From NCBI RefSeq assembly GCF_028769735.1, contig NC_088173.1:68191463-68255462 (forward strand): 64,000 bases of DNA. The letters run 5' to 3'. Positions 37,616 to 47,716 of the stretch are shown here, in pieces. The notes beneath the pieces were generated by a model that was not told where the DNA came from, searched no databases, and saw only the letters and a program-made list of their open reading frames with translations. Position numbers and translations under genes: made by a program. Origin of the DNA: Zonotrichia leucophrys gambelii. Taxonomy: Eukaryota > Chordata > Aves > Passeriformes > Passerellidae. Position 1 is the stretch's first letter. Each line of letters begins with the position of its first letter.

Positions 37616-38230
37616 GTGCCATTCAGATACAGTTCTGCCCACAGGTGGAGATGGGGAATCTGAATCTGTCTGCTGCCTGCTCATTATTGATTATCAAGAC
37701 AGTTGATTATGAAGAAAAGCCCTGGGTTTGGGTCCTTGTTCATGAAATTACAGTGTATTGAGCCTCAGATGTTAAAAGTTATAATTTTACATTCATAACA
37801 ACAATGTGCTTCTCTCAGTGGGCTATTATAGAAAATCTTCAAAGAGCAGACTTATCTGGTAAGAAAAAATTGAAAAAAAATAGAAAAAATATACTTTACC
37901 CTTTTCTCCAGAGGTGTTTGTCTACTCTGGGTCAAGAATGAGGATAGAAAGATTTTCTTTTGTGTCTTTGATTTCTTTGTTTTAGTGAGTAACCAGGACC
38001 AGCATTTCACACCAACCTCTGGATCTAAGTTTTCATTCTGCTTCTGCCTTTGCTCTCCTGAGGGCCTGAACAACTCTTTTCCAACAGAGATAACTGCAGG
38101 TGACAAAAGCCTCACCAGAAGTTGTGCAGTGAAATGTGCCAGATAGAGCCCTTCACCCCCAAAATGTGTGGGGTCATCCAAATGTCTGAGTCATGCCCTA
38201 AACAGGACGAAATTTGTGGTTAATTAAGGG
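37616..38230. other. Unique DNA
   Basis: A 109-codon minus-strand frame (37852-38181) has no recognisable features and lies in A/T-rich unique DNA, so it is not called as a gene. Confidence 0.5.
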
Positions 38231-38315
38231 AGAAGGCACAGGATGATTTCTTCTCCTTTTGCCATCACTGGTAGCCAATGATGGCAAAGGGAGAAGGAAC
38301 CATCCTGTGCCTTCT
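38231..38315 (+). other. Strong 85-nt foldback (37-bp arms, 11-nt loop)
   Basis: Arm 1 (38231-38267) and arm 2 (38279-38315) pair over all 37 positions, with 34 Watson-Crick pairs. The three exceptions are all transitions. If read from the plus strand, two become G-U wobbles and one an A-C mismatch. The loop is CTGGTAGCCAA. Size and shape resemble a microRNA precursor, but a recent inverted duplication would look the same. It starts about 52 bp before the next CR1 and is not part of it. Confidence 0.9.
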
Positions 38316-38366
38316 GCTGTTGGAAATTGTTCTCAACTCCAGGGGAGTGTCCAATAATGTTATATA

Positions 38367-38508
38367 TGGGATCATGGAATACCCTGAGCTGGAAGGGACT
38401 CACAAGGATCATCGAGTCCAGCTCCTGCCCTCCACAGACACCCCAACAATCCCACCCTATTCCTGAGAGATTTGTCCGAATGCTCCTGGAGCTCTGGCAG
38501 CCTTGGGG
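38367..38508 (-). mobile_element. CR1 LINE, 3' part (split)
   Basis: Reverse-complement CR1: GGGATCATGGAATACCCTGAGCTGGAAGGGACTC, ATCGAGTCCAGCTCCTGCCCTCCACAGACACCCCAACAATCCCACCC, GAGCTCTGGCAGCCTTGGGG. The run breaks off at the family-A LTR and resumes beyond it at CTGCGCCCATTCCCC. Confidence 0.94.
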
Positions 38509-38918
38509 TGTTGTATTTGCAGCAACCCTTGTGGTAGGGAGGAATGATGAATCTGACTACATGTTCTCAGAAGGCTAATTTATTACTTTATTATACTATA
38601 TTATATTAAAGAATACTATACTCAAAAATACAGAAAGGACACTTACAGAATGCTAAAAAGATAATAATGAAAACTCCTGACTCTCTCCAGAGTCCTGACA
38701 CAGCTTGGTCCTGATTGGCCAAAGAGTGAAAACAACTCCCAGCAGAATCCAATGGAACAATCACCTGTGGGTGAACAATCTCCAAACACATTCCACATGA
38801 GCACAACGCAGGAGAAGCAAATGAGATAAGAATTGTTTTCCTTTTCTCTGAGGCTTCCCAGTTTCCCAGGACAAAAATCATGGGCGAAGGGATTTTATTT
38901 GAGAATTTGGATGCCGCA
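38509..38918 (-). mobile_element. Solo LTR, family A, inserted into CR1
   Basis: A minus-strand LTR of 410 bp from TGTTGTATTTGC to GGATGCCGCA (plus-strand reading). The terminal CA has a base change, GCA for ACA. The target duplication has decayed (TTGGGG against TCTGGA, three of six). CR1 text is continuous across the insertion, which fixes the borders. It carries the family-A blocks in order, including CTGATTGGCCAAAGAG and GAGGCTTCCCAGTTTCCCAGG. Confidence 0.93.
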
Positions 38919-38924
38919 TCTGGA

Positions 38925-39040
38925 CTGCGCCCATTCCCCCTGGGGGAAAAACTTTTTCCTAACTTCCAACCTAAACCTGCCCTGGACACAACTTCAGGCC
39001 ATTCCCTCAGGTCCTGTCACTAGAAAGAAAATGAGAAAAA
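38925..39040 (-). mobile_element. CR1 LINE, 5' continuation of the split copy
   Basis: CTGCGCCCATTCCCCCTGGGGGAAAAACTTTTTCCTAACTTCCAACCTAAACCTGCCCTGG, then CAACTTCAGGCCATTCCCTCAGGTCCTGTCACTAG, is the next CR1 segment. The homology fades after about 39010-39040. Confidence 0.92.
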
Positions 39041-42000
39041 ATCCTGCTTCTTCCATAGGTGCACTTCTCTTTCCTAAAATACTCTCAGATTTTCACAGAT
39101 GTATTTTCCTACCAGAAATATTGCTATAATGCCTCACTCCTCCTATAGAAATGATGGGAAGAAAAGCAAATGTTTCATCTCCCTATTATGCAGAAATTAA
39201 TTGAGTGTAAGAAAATTCTATTGAATCCAGCTAAAAATACTGTGCTTTCAGTTGTCATCCCCAAGTCATATGCTTTTTTGGTTCTCGTGCAAGTGCAGGA
39301 GATTAGTACACACCCCATTTAATCTGATCACAATTGCCTGCCATTTTAATTAACCTTTATTGGCATGCCTATATTGCCAAGAAAATATACTTTGAGAAGC
39401 CCCATTAATAACAGTATTATTTGTTAGGCTGAGGGGTTTTTTTTCAATTTTACCCATCAAATTCTTTAGACAGATAATAAATCTGTGCAGCCTAGGTTTA
39501 CTGGTAGGCTGTTTGTTTTGCTATGTTTTTTAACAACACATTTGAAAGTTAATTTTCTGAGAAAAGGATACTTAAGAAAATAATTTCATCCTTGCCTTAC
39601 AGAGACGAAAACTGAGGCAGAGGTTATATGGTTTGCCCCTTGCTTTACAGCGGGTTAAAATGCTGGGATCAGTCCGGGTAATAAAACAGATAACCCAGAT
39701 AATTCAAATGCTTATTCAAATTTACATTGAAATATTTATGAATATTTAAAAATTTATTTTATTTTTTAGAATTTCAATTGAAATATTCATACCCTCCCAC
39801 TTCCCATCCTTCCCACTGATCTATCCCTACCTGATTGTGGCTCAGGCAGGCTGGGGGCAAGGAGATGGTGCAGCTCCTTTTATCCTCATCAGGAACCTGT
39901 CAGCGAAGCCATTGAAGCACCATGTGGAAATGGAGCATTTATTTCCTTATTTCCTGCAGCTGATCACCACTGGCCTGAGCACTGGAGACCAGGGAAAAAG
40001 TTACAGCTGAACTGACCCTGTTCCTTGATCATACAGTTAATCCTCTCTTTCCTAAGGCAGGCTCCTGTCCCGAGCCTGCCCACATTTCCTAACCCACAAA
40101 ATAAGCTCCTGAAGGCAGTGGTTTGATGTATTTTCCAAACTCTTCCAGAAATCACATTTTCTTCTTTTCTGCTATTTTTCTTCTTTGGCATTACACTCTC
40201 ACTCCATATGCTGCTTCCTTCTACTATAAAGTTATTAAAGAAATCTCAGCAGAACGTCTCCCCACTCTTAATTGGATCCCTTCCACTTTCCTTGGGAAGA
40301 CAGAGCACTAAAGATGATTTGTGGCTGATTAGTTGTTCTCACAGGAGTTTGAATGAACCATCTTTACTATCACCTTGCTCTGCAAAAGCACAGACAAGCC
40401 AGCAAGAGCAACATTTGCCACTCTGCACCCACTTGAAAGAATTATCCTGGTTTCACTTTTCAAAAAAAATAATTATAGACCTAGTAGAACACATGTGTTG
40501 AATTGAGATTTTCCATTTGAATAATAAACACTGCCCTCCATGCAAGTGAAAATCACAGCTCTGGCCTTATGGGCTTCTCCTGCAACAGCCTTGTGAGTGA
40601 GAAATCACAGCACATCATAAATCCCATCCAATATTGAAACTCATGCAGAGATAACAAGGTGAGAACGAGTCCTGTTTGTTCTCAGTTATGCTATCACATT
40701 TATGGCTGCTTAGCCCTTGAAAAACAAGTAAAACATTTTGTATCTGCAGGCAGAAAAAAAGACATACTGTAAGAGAGAAATACCACAGTTACCTCTTTAG
40801 ATTTTCAGAGTTTTTTAGGTAATGTTGCTTATGAGCTGGTTTATTTTTATTTAACATGAAGCAAGACATGAGGAAAAGCAGTAAAAATTTCAAACAGTAG
40901 TGAGAGTGAAGTTTTCCTTAATTGCAAATAAAGGGAAAATTGGAGACAACATGGTGAGACCTGAAGAGAAGAAGGAAGCAGTGAGAATAAACTTTGGATA
41001 TTTAGTGTTCTAAATTTGGAAATTTAGAGTCTTTTGGACACTTATTGTTCTAAATGTCTTTTGACAAAATTATTTCTACTTCACTGCTTGTGCTATAAGA
41101 CACATCAAATAGATACTAATGGAAATGTATTGTTAGTTTCAAAAGAAATTTGAATACCAAATCGGCAAAGTCCACTGACAAAGCACTAAATAATCCCGAA
41201 TGTTTTTCCCATACAAACCAGGAGCTGTGTGCCATATGATAAGAGGAAAAACAATGTTATCCTACTGATAAAAAACAGGTTTGATGGAATAAACTAAGCA
41301 ATACTCCTCCTTAAAAAAGCTTTTCTTTATTTTTTTTCTTCCCTCTGCTCATTATCAAACTTATGGTCCAAACCATTCTCAGTTTTCCTTTGCCTGGACA
41401 TCACCTAATGAATGTATGTGTTTAATTTCATATGCTTATTTTGCTGCAATTCAATGTATAGGCAAAGAAACCAGCTGTGTTAAATAATTATTCTTCAGGG
41501 GGAATTAATTAAGGGCATTAATTATGCTTCTTTGGCCCAATAATTCTGTGATTTTTTTAGTCCAGCTTGCCTCTTCAAAGCAGGATTTCAGGAAAATACA
41601 ATATGCTATTACTCTGGTGGTAAGGAAGTTGCCATCTGATAGTAAGAACTCCTTTTTCCTTCTCCTCTAGAAGAGGAGAAGAAAATGATCATATGAAAAT
41701 GATCAATGTTAACATATGATCATAAATTACCACTGGACAGGGACCTATGAAATGGCTTCTGTATTTCATTAAATGTGGGTATTTCATTAATTCTGTAGCA
41801 CCAAATAAAAGCAACTGTGTTCTTTCAGAGCAGCTTTTGTGGAGTTTGTAGCATCATATTTCTGAATTTACAGACAGACAAAATGGTTTACAGGCAGTAA
41901 ATTGTTTATGCATGGTCAAATAATGTATGAAACATTAAAGCAGGAACAGATTCCAGAATGTCTCGTTGCCTTATCTGGGTTTTGACCACTGGATTGTGTA

Positions 42001-43374
42001 TTTGGTGTTTGTGTATTTGAGTGGGAAGATTATCAAGGCCACAGAAGAAGCCAAAAGCTCACAAATTGGTTCGCACATCCAATTGTCTTCTTTGAAAATC
42101 TGATTTTGCAGTCCTGCAGTGGCAGGAGTCTCCCAAATCCATGTAGGACACTGGCTCTGAAGCTCTTTAGGACTGCAGGAAACTGAGATAATCAACCATA
42201 TGCAGTATTGAGTAAATATCTTGCTGCTGAACTCCTTTTTGCCTTCTTAATTCCAGAAGACAAAATATTTTTGACTGAGCAAGGCCAGAGGACCCTTTTG
42301 GAATAAGAAGGACTGTTGAAATATTTCCTGGACAGACCATGACTCCATTATAGGATAGATATTCACTTGCTCGATTCCCTCTCCTTTCTCCTGACATTAA
42401 TTGTTTCATTTTCTGCCAAATATAGATTAAATTTTATGTGTCTGAGGAGTGATAGATGGTGACTTCAAGACAAAAGACAGACTCAGAAAAGCTTGCACAG
42501 TGTCCTACCCCATGTATAATTATTGGCAGCCTCACATGCAGCAACCTGAAGAACCCTTCATCTATTCTAGAGATGACTTTATCAATGATTTATTGAAGGA
42601 TTGTTTTACTTCTGTGCATGCATATCTCTAATTTATTGTTTAAGTAGATAAATAGAGAATAGGCCCAAACTACACATTTTTTTTAGTAACAATATGTGGA
42701 GGAAAAGGGTAACTCATTCTACAGGAAATCATTTCCCTTGTATAAAAAAACCACACAAAATATCCTTGTTTATTCAAACTTCAGTATTATTATACAAACT
42801 GGGAATCAGAACATTCAGAAATTCAGGTCAATTTTCTTCCTTGATCTTCCTGATATCTCACATTTTTTACCTGCTATAGCAGGTCTCCATAAAAGTAATG
42901 AAAGAAACTTCCTTAGGAGATATTTTTTTAACTGCAGTCAGGTCCAGAAATGTCATACACAATGGGATAACTGCTGATATGAAAGGAAATCCTTCCAAAG
43001 GTTCTTTCTCAGAGAAAAGAAAAGATGTCCATATATACTCACATGAATATATATGCATACACATACACACACTCACATTTTTGGGTGTGTAGAACACCAA
43101 ACAGCCAGCAGTAATTCAAGCAGAGATTAGATGAGATCTCAGCAGCCAAGCAGGACCAATTCCAACAAATAATTTCACTGGGCTCAAAGTTAAACTTGTG
43201 TAGCCTTGGGCAAGGCATGATCACAGTTTCCATGAAATGACCACTGGAAACATGTGGTTATGTTGATTTTCACAGCAGATGCCTGGCAGAAGCAGCAGGA
43301 CGGGACAAAAATAATCCATGGCTCTATTTCTGTGTGTTACCTGAGAGAAGATCCCAGCACGTGGATCCTGGATC
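39041..43374. other. A/T-rich unique DNA, no gene seen
   Basis: About 4.3 kb. Two small palindromes lie at 41659-41681 and 41685-41723. A CA/TA-rich patch lies at 43028-43078. No RNA gene or mobile element recognised. Confidence 0.5.
41659..41723. repeat. Two adjacent short palindromes
   Basis: First: 10-bp perfect arms CTTCTCCTCT / AGAGGAGAAG with a 3-nt loop. Second: 11-bp perfect arms ATGATCATATG (41685-41695) and CATATGATCAT (41713-41723) with a 17-nt spacer. Function unknown. Confidence 0.85.
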
Positions 43375-43380
43375 CATTCC

Positions 43381-44004
43381 TGTCCGGTTTATCTCGGCTG
43401 TTTGAGGGGCCTGGAAAGGCCCGGGGTGGCCTGTACGGGGAGCCCGCGTATCGAAGGACGAGAAGAGGCTTCAGTTCTTCTTTCGGTTTTTATGTTTATT
43501 AATTGTTTATCTAAAAGATGTTCTTTCAGTCGAACAGAGCTCTGCTCAGCAGTCAGCCATGAGCACACTGTGTGCCCTCCCGGGCAGCCACGTATCTTTA
43601 TACTCATTGTTACGTGTACAATATTTATCATTTTTCCCCAATACCATTTATTCTTATAACTCGGTGCACTCTCAGTAATAACCAATCCAAAGGTGCCACC
43701 GTGGCCAAAGAAGATGGAGGAGAAGAGGAAGAAGAAGAAGGACAGGACACACCCCAATTCCTCCATCTTACTCCTCTAAACCCCCCTGTACAGAAATCCT
43801 AAACCCTGTGTCTCACCCTCTAATTAACCAATCCCTTCACCATTCACCCCGGTGAAACCCTCCTGTCCTCATACAGGTGTCGTCTCCTGTGTAGGATCAA
43901 AGTCCAGCCACCAGACACTTCTGGCAACATTCCAGGACTCCCGAGCCCCCCAAGGGTGGTCTCGGTGGCTCAGTACCTCAGGACTGAGATCTTGAGATCC
44001 GACA
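43381..44004 (-). mobile_element. Solo LTR, family B (6-bp TSD CATTCC)
   Basis: A minus-strand LTR of 624 bp, bounded by TGTCCGGTTTATC and GATCCGACA (plus-strand reading). Perfect 6-bp duplications CATTCC lie at 43375-43380 and 44005-44010. It is collinear with the copy at 17561, including the CCGGGGTGGCC, GCCCGCGTATC and TTATTAATTG segments and the GAA/GAG tract near 43718-43740. Stop-free frames of 76-125 codons across it are repeats of the same LTR frame seen in the other copies, not genes. Confidence 0.95.
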
Positions 44005-44010
44005 CATTCC

Positions 44011-45196
44011 CATCGGTGCTCCTCTGTGGCTGAGGGATGCTCTCCTGCTCTCACCTGGCAGCAGGAGCCCAGCAGGACATTCCCCTTTCCTGGGAGCCCC
44101 CACAGGTGGGTGCTGAGCAGAAATTTGGCCACTGCCACGTTCTGAGTCCCTGCCCAGGCTGGTTCCACTCTAAAATTCTGCATGAGGCCTTGTGATAATT
44201 CCACAGTGCAGCATTCAGTTCTGTTTAGGATTATTCAGAGAGCTGATTGCAGTTAAAATACCAGCAGAGAAGGGCAGGAGTGGCACAGAAAGAAATTACT
44301 ATTTTTCATATTTTTCATGCATACTAATGAATTATTTTAATTAAATCCAGATAAAGTTCCAGACACAAGTGTTGTGCTTCAAAATCTTTTATTTCAGAAG
44401 TGGTGACATGAATCCCTTTCATTTCTTCATCTCCTCCCCTTCTCCTGCTACCAAGCTGAAACAATTACATTAATTCACTGTGAATTTGTGATTAGTTTTG
44501 CTGATTCTGAGACCCCATTGACTTTTTTGACAAAAAAAGCTTTTCAGCTATTCATCACATTCTACTGCAGAGCTGTGGGGTGGTAAACCCCACATAATTT
44601 ATTAGAAATTCTGAGTCAGCATGACAAGAACCAGCATATTGGCCTGGGTATGTCTGAATTGTCAAATCCGTTCCTGCTCATCGAAACACTGCAAATATTT
44701 AAATATTCTCCTGCAGCCACCACTTGGCCATGGCTGATCTGAAAGACTTGGAGCATCAAATTAAACTTATCAGAGTGGGTTTAGGGTAACAAGTTCAGAT
44801 AGATGTCTTACTGTCACCAGAATGTGAAATCTTTCTTCTTGAGGAACTTGTTGGTATTCTCGACATAACATGGAATTGTGTAGCTTTTTATTTAATCTCA
44901 CTTGACGCCCGTTTCTCAAAAACCTTCAGTTATACCAAAGTCCCCTTGGTTACCATAACAAGACAGAGTATGGAACAAAACCATCCCCCCATTAGCCTGC
45001 CATACACAGGGGCTGATAAAATGTTTTCTGTGGTCTCCACTCTTCCAAATTCCAAAAATGGGTGATTAGAAGATAAAGGCCTCCAGAATACAAAGGAGGG
45101 AGGCACGTGACAGTATCATTCATAATTTCTACTCTCTCACCAAAAAAAATTACACCCCCATCCATATCATCAACTAAAATAGCACAAATACAAATT
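44011..45196. other. Unique DNA
   Basis: A G/C-richer patch follows the LTR (44020-44170). The minus-strand 111-codon frame at 43869-44204 starts inside the LTR and is unsupported. Confidence 0.5.
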
Positions 45197-45202
45197 CTTA
45201 TC

Positions 45203-45623
45203 TGTCGCCATCACATTTTCTTTAAAAGTCCCCTTGCCTCGGATTCTTCTCCTGGGAAGTGTAGAAGCCTCAGAGAAAAAGGAAAACAATGCTTATGTCA
45301 TTTGCTTCTCCTGTGTTTGGCTGCTTTGGAATGTGGTTTGGACATTGTTTACCAACAGGTGATTGTTTCATTGGTTTCATGTGAATTGTTTTTACTTAAT
45401 GACCAATTAACATCCAGCTGTGTTGGGACTCTGGAAGGAGTCACAAGATTTTCTTTATTATCTTTTAGTCTTCTGCCTGTATCTTGTCTATACTCTTTAG
45501 TATAGTTTAGTATAGTATTCTTTAATAGAATAAAATATCATAAAATAATAAATTAGCCTTCTAAGGACATGGAGTCAGATTCATTCATTTCCCCTTCTGA
45601 CGGGGGGCCCAGAAAATACCACA
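45203..45623 (+). mobile_element. Solo LTR, family A (6-bp TSD CTTATC)
   Basis: A 421-bp LTR from TGTCGCCATCACA to AAAATACCACA. Perfect 6-bp duplications CTTATC lie at 45197-45202 and 45624-45629. Family-A blocks are in order; AATAATAAATTAGCC carries the poly(A) signal near 45545-45550. Confidence 0.95.
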
Positions 45624-45629
45624 CTTATC

Positions 45630-47285
45630 CACAAACATTAAGACTTTTATCAGATGTCAGAGGCTTCTACAGATAGCCAAGGAACTCTTTCAGATCATGG
45701 CAAGAAGAAGTCATTCAGTTTGGCTCAGAGTGTGGAATTCTGAATTAGTTACAAAGACTGCTGTTCCTGGAAAGCAGATGCCAAAACCATGGATTTTTTC
45801 ATGGTAAACCCCTTCTCACCCAAATTATTTCCCACCCAGCCCAAGAAGATTTTGAGATTTTCTTCCTATAATTTAAAATTGACCATTAGACAGCAAGGGT
45901 TCTTTGTCTTCTGCCTGCAGAAGATGAAGGTAAAGCAATAAAACAACAGTAAGTTCATATGGAATCAGGTTTTCTCAAGGACCAGGCACTTGTCTCCATC
46001 CCTCAAAAGGAATACAAGTTCAGGAAAAATTATAGGAATGCAAGAATTTCCATTTTTTTCCCCCCAAAGATTCTAGAGGATTTATCTAGGAAGAGTTGCA
46101 TGTGTGGCTTTCTTCAGCCCCTCTAAGGCTGACCCTTTGTTATTTTTGGAGCTGAAGAGGTTGACTCCATTTCACCTGGCTGTGAAATAATTTAGCATTT
46201 AATCCTAGTTGCTTTCTAGTAGTGCTGGTTCCAAATCTGGCAGAGCACCAAGGTCTAGGGAGAGAATAAGGGAACAAATTATAATCTTAAGGGATTCTGG
46301 ACATTAAAAGCCACACAATATGTCGTTTTTATTGCTGTTAATATTTGTGGCTATCACAGTGCCCTGAAATTCTAGGCATGGATCATGATCCCAGCACACT
46401 AAATACTAGTTTCTACAATAAAAAAAGGTAAAATATTACTAACTTCTCTTTAGGGAGAATATATTCTGCATTATTCCTCAGGAAGCATTTTTCTTTCTGT
46501 TAGTAAAATTGACTGATAAACCACCAGCATCTTGATTTGGGATGGATGGACTGCTGAACCTTGTTCCCATTGTCAGAAGCTCTGGGAAATCCATTTTCAT
46601 GTCAATGCAACAACACCTCAAGTCCCAGCTGGTTTCTCTATGTTCCTGTTATCTGGGACATTTCAGCTTCACAGCTCAGGAAACTGAAATGTAGAAAGGA
46701 ATTATTTGTCCAAGGTTACAGGGCAAGTTGTGGCAGGAACAGGAATAGAAAATGTAGGTGGCAAGGCACATCACCTTTCCTAAGGAACAGAGCAAAGTAT
46801 CTTTTCATTCTCCACCTTTCCCTAATGTATTGTTACAGAGTAAATTCAAGGTAAAATGTCCTTTTAATTCAAGTTCTTTGATTTTTCTGAATTTAGAAGA
46901 AAAGACAACTTGGTTAGATGCCATTTTTAGTTATAGAAAATACTTTGTATTTCTTTTATTCCAAAGGTAGAGAGGACTCAAAACAGTTGTTTCTAATTAC
47001 TGCTATAATTTTGCTTCCTTAGCAGAAAAACAATTTATCATGTTGATGGAGAAGGAATTAAAAAACCTATTTGTTTTACTTGGAGTACAAAACATATCAC
47101 ATCACAATAAAACTGAAAGTTCTGAATTCTTAAAATTCTGCAAAAGCCTGATATATAATTGGGAAATAATTAATTGTTTCTAGCTTTCAATAATGCCATT
47201 CCCACTTTTCCATGCTAATGAATACTGCAGGAAGAGTATGTCATCAAAGTGTAATCAAAGCTGGCTTGGTTTGTGAATGATTGAT
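45630..47285. other. Unique DNA between two family-A LTRs
   Basis: About 1.65 kb with no retroviral gene text, so this is not the interior of a provirus. No gene recognised. Confidence 0.55.
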
Positions 47286-47291
47286 AAGGTT

Positions 47292-47710
47292 TGTGGCATC
47301 CACATTCTCTGGGAAAATCCCTTTGCCATAGATTTTTGTCCTGGGAAGCTGGGAAGCCTCAGAGAAAAGGAAAACAATTCTTATCTCATTTGCTTCTCCT
47401 GTGTTGTGCTCATGTGCAATGTGTTTGGAGATTGTTCACCCACAGGTGATTGTTCCATTGGATTCTGCTGGGAGTTGTTTTCACTCTTTGGCCAATCAGG
47501 GCCAAGCTGTGTCAGGACTCTGGAAAGAGTCAGGAGTTTTCATTATTATCTTTTTAGCCTTCTGTAAGTATCATTTCTGTATTCTTTAGTATAGTATAGT
47601 TTAGAATTCTTTAATATAATATAGTATAATAAAGTAATAAATTAGCCTTCTGAGAATATGGAGTCAGACTCATCATTCCTTCCTTCATCGGGGCACCCCA
47701 CAAATACAAT
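47292..47710 (+). mobile_element. Solo LTR, family A (TSD decayed)
   Basis: About 419 bp from TGTGGCATCCACATT to CACAAATACAAT. The left flank AAGGTT (47286-47291) and right flank AAGGGG agree at four of six bases, and the terminal CA is altered, so the right border may be off by one or two bases. Internally collinear with the copies at 8064 and 45203. Confidence 0.9.
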
Positions 47711-47716
47711 AAGGGG

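Noticed and set aside
45203..47710. A provirus bounded by two LTRs
   Set aside because: Each LTR has its own target duplication and the interval lacks retroviral text.
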